Shown here: positions 1 to 12,303 of the stretch, one piece after another | Layout: the number at the start of each line of letters is the position of its first letter | Position numbering within the stretch: the first letter of the stretch is position 1 | Assembly (NCBI GenBank): GCA_029204225.1 | Contig: CM055107.1 | Span: forward strand, 16,549,309-16,613,308 | Source: Diphasiastrum complanatum | Lineage: Eukaryota; Streptophyta; Lycopodiopsida; Lycopodiales; Lycopodiaceae | Reading direction: 5' to 3' | Length of the DNA stretch: 64,000 nucleotides | Made by a program: the position numbers and the translations under genes | Notes under the pieces: generated by a model | Databases searched by the model: none | Told to the model about the DNA's origin: nothing | Seen by the model: the letters and a program-made list of their open reading frames with translations, nothing else

Positions 1-874
1 CAAAAGAGTATCTGAGATATTTGAGTTTTAATCATTCTATATCTTAATGATTCTCCTAGAGATTCTAGTTGAATAAATTATCATATCGTAGAATTGGATT
101 CTAAGGATAGTTATACTTGGAAATTTTTTATAAATTGTCTGCCAAAGTTTGTGGTTTCATACTGTAATTATTATTTCTTTTCTTTAACTTTAATTTCCTA
201 AGTTAGAAAATATTTCACTCAGTGGTTCATGTAAGTGTTTCACATAAAGGTGATGTTACTAACTTTGTGTTGAGTGTAACCTAGTTGAGAAATTTATTGC
301 TTAGTGTACTTTTCAAACTTGAGTCGTACTCCAGAACAGAGATTAACGATTGAAAATAGGTTTATCTCTGAGTACTTGTTTGATATGGAATTCAGACTAA
401 GAATAACAAAATGAGAAATACCAATTACACCAAGAAGGTGAGCAAGCAAAGCCCATAGAAATACCACTAACTTATTGCCAAGTCTTATTACCTAGTCTCA
501 CAATGCAGTTATCAATCAATAAATCATTCCATTGGCATAGTAGTAATTTATCCGTAGGAGTTCATTTATCAGTGGGGTTGACAAACCCATTTCCATTTGA
601 ATTCTCCATTGTTAGGTTTTCATTTATATGCAAGATTGTTGTTCTTGCAAAATTTGAACGCATATAATATCATTTTACATATGACAGTTTTTAGCCCATC
701 AGGGCTACTTAGCGGGAGATTAAAATAGTTTGGTATCCACATTTAGGTAACTCTGGTATGAATGTGCCTTAAGGCCTGCACCCTCCATGAGGAGCGATGA
801 CAGAATACCAAGAGCTCTAGAAAGGAATGTGGCCACCTTTGAAAAATAGCAGTCATGGGCATTTGTAATCCATC
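1..874. other. Non-coding flank, no gene seen
   Basis: No open frame or recognisable element. The sequence is AT-rich. A short stretch near 225-260 (phrase AAGTGTTTCACATA) resembles the leader of the last copia element near 63040, so part of it may be old LTR or leader sequence, but the match is too short to call. Confidence 0.4.
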
Positions 875-1712
875 ACAATAATGATTGTACTTAACAATCA
901 TAGAGAGATATCGGTTGCTTAACCAATGGATCTATCAAGTTTTACACATTAGATCTTGATCTAGATTCACTACACTTAGATTTAAGCAAGAGCAATGGAT
1001 CAACACATCATAAATTAGTGAAAGCGGCCTCACACGTGTGGAGTACTTTCCACTGTACGGTCTGCACCTGAAACAACAAGTACTATAGTTCTTGATAGCA
1101 ATCATTCATAGAAATCACAATTCTAATGACTAGAAATCTCACAAAAGTGTAGAATGCAAAAGTCTCATCAATTTCATTAGCAAAATGATGATCCTTTTAT
1201 GGATCAAGCACATCCACGAGTCTGGTACAATCCAGCAGGTCTTCACACGTGTGAAGAGTGCCACATCACTCAGATCTATCCATTTGATCCATCCTTGATC
1301 CTTATCCAAAGTTGACCTTCTAGAATATGGCTAAAATCCACAGAGCCAGTTTCCTAGAATATAGGAATATTCCCTACAAAATAGGATCTAAGAAAAATGG
1401 TCAACTCTTATCTTCTAGAACTCTATACACACGTGTGAACATCCACTTGCCATGTGGGAGCATTTACTCATGCACATGCAAGGAAAAGCTAATTTCTAGG
1501 TGACTAGTCAACTTGATAAAAACTAGTCATATCATGTTCACACTAACTAGATTGATACAAAATCAAATTAGATATATACAAGTATGAAAAGTACTTTCTT
1601 TCACACATGGGAACAGGCTCCACATGTGTGAAATCAAATCATCAACCATGTTCTAATGATTGATCTTTATTTACAATAAACAATGTCAAGTGAGAAGTGA
1701 CAATTTTCAACA
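875..1712 (-). repeat. 3' LTR of copia family A
   Basis: On the reverse strand it begins TGTTGAAAATTGTCAC directly after a purine-rich tract and runs about 838 bases. The match to the 5' LTR starts at 875 and stops at 1117, where the 5' copy is truncated. It carries three copies of CACACGTGTG (1031, 1244, 1428), each containing a CACGTG G-box, and a CACATGTG at 1621. The copy at 1241-1256 is a perfect 16-base palindrome. Confidence 0.85.
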
Positions 1713-1730
1713 CTCCTCCTCACTTCTAAC
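1713..1730 (-). other. Polypurine tract of copia family A
   Basis: The reverse strand reads AGAAGTGAGGAGGAG just before the TGTTG start of the 3' LTR, the expected position of the plus-strand primer. Confidence 0.75.
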
Positions 1731-1823
1731 TTGGCAAATCTAATGTACATCTATCTACAATTCCAAGAGCATATCTTAACTTGAAAAATGGATCTTTGGA
1801 CAATGGCTTGGTTAAGATATCAG

Positions 1824-2896
1824 CTATGCATTCGGATGATGGTACATGATGTAGTTGCACCCCCTTGGATTGTACCTTCTCCTCACAAAGTGGTGAGCTA
1901 TCTCAATATGCTTTGTTCTAGCATGGAAGATAGTATTTGAAGCAATTTGTTGAGAAGCTTGATTGTCACAGAATATGTAAGGGATCTCCTCGGCCTCTAG
2001 CACATGTAGCTCCATCAAGAGTCTTCTTAGCCATAGGAGCTCTTTGGTTGTTGAAGTCAATGCCTTGTAATTGGCTTCACAAGAAGATAGTGAGATAGTA
2101 TCTTGCTTTTTGGAAAGCCAAGATATTACTCCTCCACAAAGAAATGTTGAAAATGCACTAATGGACTTTCTATCCATCTTGTCACCTGCAAAATCTGAAT
2201 CCGAGTAGGCTCTCAAGTGCAAATAAGATCCTTCATGAAGATGCCAAAAAATCTAGTACTAGAAACATATCTAAGTACTCTCTTGGCACTTTTCCAATGA
2301 TGAACTAAAGGAGCTTGCATACTTTGACTCAACTTGCTTACACAAAAAGTTAAGTCAGGTCTAGTGATGGTTAAATAGATTAGAGAGCCTATAAGCTTCC
2401 TAAAGAGGGTGATGTCCTCAAAGGATGCTTCATTAGCTTCATTAGTTGCTTTCACAACATGCTCCATAGGGGTGTCAATCCCCTTACAATCTTTCATAGA
2501 AAACCTTTCAAGAATGGAAGAAGCATACTTAGATTAACTTATGAAAGTACAATCGCTACTTCTAGACACTTCTATCCCAAGTATAAACTTTAGGAAGCCT
2601 AGATCTACCATCTTGAACTCACTAGATAAATCAACTTTTACTTTGCTTATGCCTTCATCATCATTTCCTGTCATAATGATGTCATCAACATAAAGCACCA
2701 AAATGATGATCTTTCCTTCATTACATTTGAAATATAGAGAAGGTTCATAAGCACTTAGTACAAAGCCAAGGGAATAGAGAAAATCATGCAACCTAGAGTA
2801 CCAAGCTCTAGGTGCTTGCTTCAAGCCATATAGGCTCTTCCTTAAGTAGCACACTTTTTGCTCCTCACCAACCTTGATGAAGCCCTCGGGTTGCAT
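1824..2896 (-). pseudogene. copia RT C-terminal half and RNase H, broken
   Basis: Three overlapping frames encode the rest of a copia polymerase. The segment 2896-2534 has [17 protein letters not shown] and the catalytic LVLYVDDIIMTG box, so the RT active-site Asp pair is intact. The segment 2497-2213 has the thumb and connection with TPME and TRPDLTFCVSKLSQ. The segment 2222-1824 is RNase H with YSDSDFAGD, SLSSCEANYKAL, FCDNQ and HARTKHIEIAHHFVR. Frame changes near 2500-2530 and 2213-2222 separate them, and the last ~20 residues before the stop look frameshifted. Non-functional. Confidence 0.88.
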
Positions 2897-2905
2897 TATG
2901 TAGAT

Positions 2906-4532
2906 TTACTCTTCTAAGAAGCCATTCAAGAAAGCATTTGTCACATCCATTTGGTAGAGATCCCACTTGAACAAAGTAGAAATGCAAATGATTAATCTAA
3001 TAGTTACACGCTTAGCTACAAGTGCAAATGTTTCTTCATAATCCAATCCTTTTATTTGAAAAAATCCCTTAGCAACAAGCCTAGCCTTGTACTTACTAAT
3101 AGATCCATCTTGATTGTACTTTATTCTATAAATCCACTTACATGCAAGTGGTTTCTTCCCTCTTGGAAGATTTACAAGAGTCCAAGTATGATTTTCTTCT
3201 AATGCATCATACTCTACTTGCATTGCATCTCTCCAGACTTTAGATTTATACACTTCTTCAAAAGATGATGGTTCTTCAAGCAATGTAGCTAAGAAAGGGT
3301 AAGAGGTAGAAGATGTAGATTCTTCCTTTTGCTTTCCCTTGTCCACATAGGTGAGCCTTGAGGGCTCAACCTTGCTTCTTGATGATCTTCTCGGCCCCCT
3401 TTGACTAGGATCCTTGTCTCCATCCTCGGATTTGTCAAGATCTTCCTCGGGTTTGTCAAGATCCTCCTTGGGTTTTTCAAGATCCTCAATGCACAATGGA
3501 TTAGATCCATTAGACAAGCGCTTAGCAAATTGTGACTCATCAAAAAGTACATCCTTGCTTACCTTTACTTTCTTGGATATAGGATCATATATCCTATAGC
3601 CCTTGCTATTTTCTCCATAGCCAACAAAAATCCCTTTGAAGGAGGTAGCATCTTCCTTCCTTCTTGTCTCCAAAGGGATGTGGACATAACAAATACGTCC
3701 AAAGATCTTAAAGTCTTTTACATTGGGTTCCTTACCAAACAAAGCTTGATAAGGTGAGATCCCATCAATAGCACTACTAGGAAGTCTATTACACAAGTAA
3801 TTAGCACATGTTATAGCTTCTCTCCAAAATGAGATGGGAAGTGATGCATCAAGTCTTAAAGACCTTCCACACTCACATAGACTCCTAGTTTTCCTCTCGG
3901 CCACCCCATTTTTTTGGGGGGTGTAAGAACAAGTGTATTGCAATTTAATGCCATTGATCTCACAAAAGTCTTTCATTTTATTGGAGGTGTACTCTCCTCC
4001 ATTATAACATCTTAGTGCTTTGATGGAAGTACTAAGTTGCTTCTCAATTAGAGACTTAAACTGAAAAAGAAACTTAAAAAACAAGACTTTTCTTTGATAG
4101 TAACTCAATCCATGTGAATCTAGTACAATCATCTATAAAAGCTACATACATCAAGGAACCTCCATTACTTGCATGTGAAAAACTATGTACATCAGAATGT
4201 ATGAGATCCAAGGGAGAGGGAGATCTTGATGAAGATCTCTTGTAAGAAGATTTGTGTGACTTTGCAAGGCCACATGCCTCACACATCTTTCCACACTTCT
4301 TGAAAGCTCTTGGTAGGCCGAGAGCTAGTTCCTTGATTGCCATTGACTCCACTTGAGATAGCTCCTCCCTAGCCAAGTTCACACTTTCATTTGCAACATT
4401 AGCATCCAACTTGAAAAGTCTACCTTGCTTGATGTCACTAGCTATGCACTTGTCATTTTTCAAGATGAAACAAACTCCATTCTTGAAATGTACATCTAGT
4501 CCATTGTCCATTAATTGTCCTACACTAAGCAA
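2906..4532 (-). pseudogene. copia integrase and RT N-terminal part, broken
   Basis: Segment 4532-4074 carries the GAG-pre-integrase region and the start of the integrase core (LDLIHSDVHSF, then AFIDDCTRFTW). The CxxC of the HHCC zinc site is present (CEACGLAKSHK), but the two histidines usual in a WHxRLxH motif appear as Arg and Gln (REELSQ). Segment 4132-2906 continues the core: the second catalytic Asp of the usual DNGGEY is Tyr (CYNGGEYTS), while CSYTPQKNGVAERK is normal. A Glu/Asp/Lys-rich linker (three LDKPEED-like repeats) follows, then RT N-terminal motifs (YKARLVAKGF, MDVTNAFLNGFLEE). Frames break at 4074-4132 and at the stop near 2906. Confidence 0.88.
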
Positions 4533-4538
4533 GTTTCT

Positions 4539-5660
4539 TCAAATGGTAGGAACATACAAAACATTATCTAGATCTATCCTTTTAGATGTGCCTAAGCAAA
4601 GATGAATAGATCCTATGCCATCTATCTTGCATTCTTGATCACTAGCAGTGTATATTGACTTCTTAGAGTCATTACAAGAGAGAAGAGTAGAAAAATAATG
4701 CTTGTTAAAAGACATGTGAGAACTAGCCCCTCTATCTATCCACCATGTGTCTTGACTTGACGTTGGTGTAGATGCAACCATTAAGGATGTGTTGAATCCA
4801 TCCTCATCTTCTTTCTCTTTACCAATGTTCCCTTGATCTCCATTGGCTTGTTGATTCTTCTTCACGTAGCATTCTGAGGCAAAGTGTCCTTTCTTCCCAC
4901 AAAAGAAACACTTGAGCTTTGCCTTGTTTTTCACCTTGCCTTTGGAAGTAGATCCTCCATTCTTCATCTCGGCCTCCTTGCCTTGATTCTTCTTGAATGG
5001 ATGTTGTTTCTTCTTGCCTTTGGATGTAAAGTTTGCTTTCTCCTCTCCTCCATTAAGTGACATGCCATCGATTCTTGTCTTGAGGTGTAGAAGTCTACTC
5101 TCCTTGACCACAAGAACATTATGCAACTTTTCAATGGATGGAAGAGTGTCTTGAATAGCAAATGATTGAACTAAGTCGGTGAACTCATCACCTAGGCCAT
5201 TCAATATAATTTGTACTAGCTCTTGATCTTGGATCTTCTCTCCTATTGCACTCAATTACTTGTTAAGAGATTTGATCCTAAGGACATACTCTTGTCCACT
5301 CTCTCCACTTCCTTTCATGCTTTGAAAAACTTGATTTCTTAGCATGAGGATTCTTGAAGTGTTATTGGATTCATAGATACTCTTTAATGAATCCCAAGCC
5401 TCTTTGGATGAGGCACAAGAAGACACCTCCTTCAAGGGGTCATTGCATACATTCAACTTTATGCAATGTAGAGCTAATCTTACTCTCTTCTTGTATTTGG
5501 TTTGTTCTTGGGGAGCTTGAGGCTCTTCCTCAACTCCTAGAACTATGTCAAAGAGATCATGGATCACTAGGAATGATTCCATCCTCACTCTCCAAGTAAA
5601 ATAATTTGTGGAAGTGAGTCTCTCACTTGATTCCAACAAATAACCACCCATGGATGACAT
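4539..5660 (-). pseudogene. copia gag (UBN2) and protease
   Basis: Gag starts at 5660 (GGYLLESSERLTSTNYFTW) and follows the plant copia gag pattern through QVFQSMKGSGESGQEYVLR. A stop at 5256 splits it from the second part (5255-4539), which holds LVQIILNGLGDEFTDLVQSF, a Lys-rich stretch and a CCHC zinc knuckle (CFFCGKKGHFASEC). The protease motif follows as WWIDRGASSHM; copia proteases have D-S-G here, so the active-site Ser is Arg. A stop after VLYVPTI ends the frame. Closely related gags occur at 32013-32672 and 63167-64000. Confidence 0.9.
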
Positions 5661-6242
5661 TATAGAATGAATGCTCTACAAAAAATCACAAAGATTTTTG
5701 AATTTTTAAAGATCTATGAAAGGCCTAAAGCTCACAAGATTGCCTATAGCCTTGTCTCTATCAAACTAGCACACAAGCTTGAATGATACACAAAGATCTT
5801 GACAAAAATTCCTAGCTTTCACTCTCACAAAAGATTTTGCTTTACAATTTTCTTAGAGATTTTACTTCAACTAAGGATATGAACAAATTAGAGTCTTAGA
5901 TCTGATCTTAAACTCCAAAAGGAAATGCTTCAATGATCCAAAACTCTATTTGGACATAGGCATTAGCTAGATTGAATCTAGATCAATACTATGCTTCAAA
6001 AAGCACAAAAAATGAACTAGAATTGTGATTTTAGGACCAACAAACACAAAGTAACATGAAATGAAAGTTGCTATACGGTTTCATACATGTGAAAAGTACA
6101 TACACAGCCTCCAAGTCGATTTGATCCAAATAGAAACAAACTATCACTCTAGATGAACTCGCCGTCACTAATATTGGTCAAAAACAAATTTTGCCAATGA
6201 TCTTTGCAAGTTTTATGATTCAAATGATCACTCTCTTACTTA

Positions 6243-6254
6243 GCTCTGATACCA
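6243..6254 (-). other. Primer-binding site, copia family A
   Basis: The reverse strand reads TGGTATCAGAGC, complementary to the 3' end of plant initiator tRNA-Met, directly inside the 5' LTR boundary (LTR end ...AAATTTTATCA). Confidence 0.88.
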
Positions 6255-6519
6255 TGATAAAATTTCAGTTTTTAGGACAATAATGATTGTACTTAACAGT
6301 CATAGAGAGTTATTGGTTGCTTAATCAATGGATCTATCAAGTTCTACACATTAGATCTTGATCTAGATTCACTACACTTAGATTTAAGCAAGAGCAATGG
6401 ATCAACACATCATAAATTAGTGAAAGCGGCCTCACACGTGTGGAGTACTATCCACTGTACGGCCTGCACCTGAAACAAAAAGTATTATAGTTCTTGATAG
6501 CAATCATTCATAGAAATCA
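6255..6519 (-). repeat. Truncated 5' LTR of copia family A
   Basis: Only the inner ~265 bases remain. They match 875-1117 well, including CACACGTGTG at 6433-6442. Homology stops abruptly at 6519, where sequence downstream of the sigma factor gene begins, so a deletion or recombination removed the outer LTR end. Confidence 0.85.
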
Positions 6520-6922
6520 ACATCGAAGTTAGTAATGTTCAGAAAAAGTAGGAATCTAAAGTTTTATGGTGCAGCATTGGTGCTTGTATACATCAAAAAT
6601 GGATTGAGTCCAGACATTGCCCACATCTCCAAGGTAAGATATTCAATCTTACACTTCGTAACGCTCCTATGTTAGCCAAAAGCCACCGAGAAAACATCGA
6701 CTGGATTCCTTTGCTCTCACAGAAACCAGAATTTCAAAAATTGACTTCAATGCATTATGGGTTCTGATTTGTTCACAAAAAAAAATCAAATAACACTTAA
6801 GCTCATCAAAGCTGAACATCATATGCCTCATAAATTAATGAATATAAGATCTTTCAGACCTTCACATAGCTAAAGCCTGAATGATATACTTTACATACCC
6901 AACCTTTGAAGAAAGATATCCA

Positions 6923-6998
6923 CAATGCTCACTCAGCTGCGAACAAATCTATGTCCCCCACAATGCTCACTCAGCTGCAAACAAATCTATGTCCCCCA
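6923..6998. repeat. 38-base tandem duplication over the sigma gene stop codon
   Basis: Two adjacent 38-base copies (6923-6960 and 6961-6998) differ at one base. The inner copy encodes the last residues (GDIDLFAAE) and stop of the sigma factor; the other lies in the presumed 3' UTR. Confidence 0.9.
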
Positions 6999-9900
6999 GA
7001 TATGTACGCATCACACAATTGACCCCAGGTTGTCTCAGTTTGCGCATAGCCTGACGCTCTAATTGGCGTATTCGCTCCCTTGACAGGTTGCAAGCCACCC
7101 CTATGTCCTTCAGAGTTTTGGGCATTGCATTAGCCAGTCCATATCTCATAACCATGACATCTCTCTCACGAGGTGAGAGCGTATTTAGAATTTGATCTAA
7201 GCATTTTCTCATAAGCTCCTGTTCAGCAACATCAATGGAGGACCTTGTGTGGTTATCTGCCAGAAAATCCTGTCAGCAGCATGTCCATGTTAATATAGGA
7301 GTAGCCTTGGCATGCTGCCTTGGGTTTCAGTGTTTACAGTATGTATACCTTGGAAATTTGATTAGTTTGGAGAGCTACAAGAAATGTAACTGCTGGAAGA
7401 GAAAGTCATGAACACTCAGAGATCAGACTGCCAGACATACTATGCAAAGAAGCACGATAATGAGAGTTTGCTGTAATGTGAACTTGTTAGTGGTAGATGG
7501 CCTTTCTCACAAAAAATTCTTGACTTCTTGACGAAGGGAGAGAACGGTTGCATCCCAGCACCTGCTGGTAACAGAGCAGTTGTCTATCAAGTATATACCT
7601 GGAACGATTTCTAAGAGGATATTCATTTCAGTGTAGCAAGATAGTTTTGAGTAGCAACCAATTCTACTGAGCCATGTCAAGTGAATTCGTCAAAAATAGC
7701 TCAAAAGCCCGTGGAAGAGAAGAGAAAACTTTACATAATTTCCATCTATTTCCCTGGGACCCCAGATCCAAATCTAACAAAGCTTTGTAGTGTGAAAACA
7801 CATAATGCACAATGCCCTCCTCTTTCTTTGGAATCAGGAGTTGAATATTGATATCTGCCAGTTTTGCTCTTACATTGAGAGTGATAAAATTGCCACGGTA
7901 ATCTACATCTTTAGAAAGTTCTGCAGGAAGAGGCACAGCAAAATTGAAGAAGAAAGACTCAAATCACAACTAATCTCAGCAATTCCTCTGTGTAGTACAG
8001 TATCATTCGATCAGAATTTTCAAAACCTGAATGTACTCAAACTGAGCTACTCATATTGTAACTTCCACATTGTAACATAGTGTTAGGGGAAGAATCACAC
8101 TCTTATCACCTCGTTTGATGATTGTTCACTGTTTAGAATCAAGAAAGAAAATGTTTTCAAGGGGTATCGCAGCTCCGCAGAAGCTAGTACGAAGATCTCT
8201 TTACTATACAGAACTGGAAAATTATCAATCCCACACTAGCATTGTAAAAGGAGGAATCAAGAAATCAGAGTAGATTCACTGCGACAATCTATCTACCTCA
8301 AAGTCTATCAACAACAGCTGACAACGGACTATAAATTAGAAATCAATGTGAATCTTCCTAAGAACAGGCCGGATAGGATAAAAGACTACCGAATAACAAA
8401 AAATACAATCAGAAGTAGGTTGCAGCTTAACTCTTACAATGACAGATGAAGATTTGGCAGTAAGAGCGTATTGAATGCTCAGAAAACACATTTCGCAAAA
8501 ACAAAATTCCCCATCTGATCAGCTCCACTTTTATTGCAAGAAAATGGTAAGGACTAATTTTCAAAAAGCTACAAACGGACAAGAACAAAACCAGGCTAGC
8601 ATTGCTTCAGATTTAAACTAGGTGGTCTTCCAGCTAAATGATCAAGTTGTTTTTGGAAAATGAGATCCCTGTTGAGGCCAAATATAGTAAAATAGAGCTA
8701 AGTTCTCTAGCCTCAATCTGATGATATAAGCTCACTAAACGAAAAGATTATCATGTATTCGCAACTTGGAACAAGTTTTAGATTATAGACTCAAATCCCG
8801 CAATCAGTGATTAAGGCAGAGAAAGCACAAGTCACATGAAGACAGTGACACTAATACTGTTTGTTCACCATTCCACTCCTCAATAACTGCATAAATAGAG
8901 AGTAAGAGAAAATTCATACAGAATTACCGACAACGTCTACTCTTGCTCTTTAAACCGCCTTAAACTTATCTTTATTTCTTGATAATGCAACTGGAATCGT
9001 GCAATTACATACATTTCCAAATAAATTGTGTGGCCACATACAGTATGCATATGGTTATTCTGATACTTTTTCTGACATTGCTATCCGTTTTTATAAACAC
9101 AATGGCTGTTATAGTTGGCAATTCCAGGGAAATCAACCAAAATTAGCAACCAATATCTAGTTACTCAGCCACACACAGCAATACTAGATATCTTTAGTTC
9201 CAGTAACCCTAATATTGAGGACGTGTCTCCCAAAACAATAGACTTCACATATTGATTGAACATTTAAGGCTTTACATAGTGCCAAGATAAACCATGACAC
9301 TCATGACAGTAATGACACGAACACTTAAAAAATAATAGCCCCTCACAATGAAACACTAGTAAAATTTCAAACTTGATCCTAGTATGTAAGTTAGATAGAG
9401 TCTTTGAAGTGTTCCTAGTCAAAGTAGGAGAGAATTGTTTTTGTAAGTATGCATACTGAAAGTAAAAGCTTGAAACTGGGCATACAAGATTTTGCTTTTG
9501 ATTATTTTGCTTATAGGGGAGCTGGGGGTAATCTGAAGGAAACTATTCATGCATACCAGCAACAAATTACGGGACATACAAGCAGATCCAACTATTCCAG
9601 AAAAATGATAAACACAAAAGATAATGCTAATAACGGCAGTTCAATCACTGATGTCTATTAAGGTAGGACCAAAATGCTTACACCAAGTGTGCTACTGTCT
9701 TCGTCTCCTATACGTTTATCCAATGATCTGGCCTGCTTGAACAACCTCGTGACCGAAATAACCTTCGTGGTGCTTAATCCTGCGAACTCTGCTATTTTTT
9801 CAACACTTGGTTGATGCCCATCTTTCTCAAGAAGTTCAGATTTTGCTTTATTGATCCGTGAAAATACCTCATATAAGTACATCTATCATGTAATTCAAAT

Positions 9901-12303
9901 CATGCTGTCAGAAATTATGGTATCGGTAATTCTTTTTGAAACATTTCCAAACAGTACTTGGTGACAATTGCTTAAAGAGAAAAGTCCACATTAGGTCATT
10001 AGTCTCCCTAATCTTAAAAGCCAAGGACACATCTTAAGGAAGACAGAAACAGAAAACTTGATATTTTATTGAAACAATAGATGGATACTTACAGGCAAGC
10101 GCACAGGAACAGAATATTTGGCCAATGATTTTGTTACAGCTTGTTTTATCCACCAGCTTGCATAGGTTGAAAACCTGAAACCCTTCTTTGCATCATACTT
10201 CTCTACTCCTCGAAGGAGACCAGTCGTCCCATCCTGCACAGAAATGAGCACTATAGAAAATGCATCCTGAACATTAAGTGTGCCCTTTCGAAGATTTAAC
10301 ATTCTTCAGAAATTCCAAAGAACACTAGTTTCAAAAATTAGAAAAAAAACAGTCACAAGTTAATTACTTCTTAAAAAAAATTTCAGAGAAGCTTTCAGCA
10401 AATACCTGAATAAGATCTTGAAGAGATGCTCCTCTCCGCTGATACCTTTTGGCAATGGAAACTACAAGGCGCAGGTTAGATCGAAATAGCATACTTTTGC
10501 ACAAGCGCCCTTTCTGAAGCTTTTTCTCAAAATCATGATGATCCATGCCCAGAGCTTCTGCCCATTCCCTGGACGTAGGCTCACGGGCCATTGTTTTCTG
10601 TAACCTTGCTTTTATTTCTTCCATCTTCATAAGTTCCTGAATGAAGCACAAGCAACCGAGTCAACCATTAATCTCAAAGGTTTCTGCTGCCTTTAATTAA
10701 AGTGCAGTACAGATGTATGATTACTGTATACACTAGTGTTGGAGAAAATACCTCCAATATGTTTGTTAGCAATTAGCTTATTCAATGTGAACTTTTACTA
10801 TTACATCATAAATTCTGCTCTTTCATATCCCGAAATTTACAGGGTACACAATTTAACAATCGCTACGATAAGAATTCAAAGACCAGAAGTCATAGACTTG
10901 AATTGTAGCCGAATAGTACCTGAGTTCCCTTGGCCATTTCAACTTCCTCAGCTGCAGTCAGGAGCCGAGATTTTCCCGCCTTTCTTAAAAAGGCACTGAT
11001 CATATTTGGTGATTCAGCTGCCAGCTTTCTTTTCTTTGCACGTTTTGGCTTTGGACGGACAGGCTCTATGACAGCAGCCTTTTTGTTTTCCTTTGCCTTC
11101 ACTCTTCTTGTAGCTCGTTCTGAATGCCTTTTTGAACTGACTGCAATGACCTCATTACTGTTTGAAGACATCAAATCAATTAGTTCCTTATGAGAGAAAA
11201 GTTGTTCATCATCCAAACCCGATTCATCTTTATACAACGCTGTGTCCCATATTGCAGGTTCAACCACTGTACCCAAAAACTGCAGGGTGCTTTGCGTCCC
11301 CATGGCTGCGGCACCAGTAAGACTGTCCTCATAAATGAGTCCAGTTTCAGAATATTTTTGGAAGCCCCTTAAACTGTGAGAAACTCCAAACCTACCCGTT
11401 TCATCTAGTCCACTGATTTGCTCCACTTTTAAAGATTCAGTTTCTGATGAAAAGTCAGTTGATGTGTCTGTATCCGTTGGAGAGGTGGCCAGATAAGCTA
11501 CTTCTCTTGCAGCCATCACTGCAGATCTTGCAAGAGCCATGGCCTCTTCAGCTGCAGCAAGGGAGGTCAATTCCTCACTAGCTAACCAATTTTCTGTTAA
11601 GGTGGTGGCAACAGCTTTGAAAGGCTGCTTAAAAGTTTGTCTCTTCTGCAGCAAGGGTGAAGTGGCTAGCTGTGCTCCTAACAACTGTGGAGATACAGAG
11701 AGCCTAACAAAAGCAATGAGGGTGAGTGAGACAGTCATAATCTTCACTGTAATATTTTGGGCAGCTCAGATATGCTTTTGAAGTACGAGATCGTCAAGGA
11801 GCAAACAGGCTATTTTTAATTCTAAATCAAAATTTCAACTAAAATGGATAGCAGTAACATATAACATATACAGAAGAGATTGGAGACCTTACCAGGCACC
11901 AAAATTGTCTAAGACATCTATTGGGTGGCCAGCATTTAAATTTCCCAGGCAGGTAACTCTAGCACTCTCTCTTCTGGAAGGAACAAATTCCTTGTGAGGT
12001 TTTGAGCAAAAACCTACAGCAACGAGGATTCAGTCATGTCCTTATTTTAGAAGCGTGAAAATAACGTACGAAACTATACTGCATAACCCAATCAAGAATA
12101 GTACTACCTAGCTGACATTTAGAGCGGAATTATGATTTGCTACAAGAACAGGAAAATAAACGCACAGCAGAACTGTTCTTTCTGAAGATCAGAAACACAG
12201 TATAAACCCAATTGGAACCTTTTGGCCAATTAAGACTGACAAAAAGTTTGGAGGACTTGAACATGAGTGAGCAATGAACTTACAAGCAGCCATTATTTCA
12301 TTG
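6967..12303 (-). CDS. SIG: Plastid RNA polymerase sigma-70 factor, nuclear gene (7 coding exons)
   Basis: Sigma factor that would direct the plastid-encoded bacterial-type RNA polymerase to its promoters. My exon model: 12294-12303, 11893-12013, 10920-11703, 10406-10636, 10093-10233, 9682-9882, 6967-7269; all junctions are GT-AG and keep frame, giving 1791 nt, 596 aa. The N-terminus (MAAC, then [16 protein letters not shown]) is Ser/Arg-rich and fits a chloroplast transit peptide. An Ala-rich helix ([13 protein letters not shown]) and a Lys/Arg-rich linker precede [17 protein letters not shown] (region 1.2, ~residues 288-305). Region 2 (~360-430) has [21 protein letters not shown], and [17 protein letters not shown]; region 3 is ~430-490; region 4 has [15 protein letters not shown] and [18 protein letters not shown]. 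The ATG at 12303 has a good plant context (AATAATGGC). Which SIG paralogue it is I cannot settle. No stop or frameshift is seen. Confidence 0.92.
7270..9681 (-). other. Large intron (2.4 kb) of the sigma factor gene
   Basis: It separates STLG from DFLADN, lying between a GTAAGC donor after 9682 and a CAG acceptor before 7269. A 90-codon reverse frame at 7664-7936 has no family I recognise and is not needed for a continuous sigma protein. No retroelement domain was seen in it. Confidence 0.75.

Larger units (their letters stand above)
875..6519 (-). mobile_element. Degraded Ty1/copia retrotransposon, family A
   Basis: Reverse-strand element read from high to low coordinates: partial 5' LTR (6255-6519), primer-binding site (6243-6254), gag-protease-integrase-RT-RNase H (5660 to 1824), polypurine tract (1713-1730), 3' LTR (875-1712). 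The gag-PR-IN-RT order defines copia. The two LTRs share about 240 bases, including the stretch around the CACACGTGTG palindrome, with scattered mismatches, so the insertion is not recent. The 5' LTR has lost its outer ~580 bases and the 3' LTR about 20 bases of its outer end, so no target-site duplication can be read. Stops and lost catalytic residues make it non-functional. Confidence 0.9.

Noticed and set aside
7664-7936. 90-codon frame inside the large sigma intron as an extra exon
   Set aside because: The sigma domain is continuous across the intron (STLG to DFLADN), and the frame shows no sigma or other known motif.
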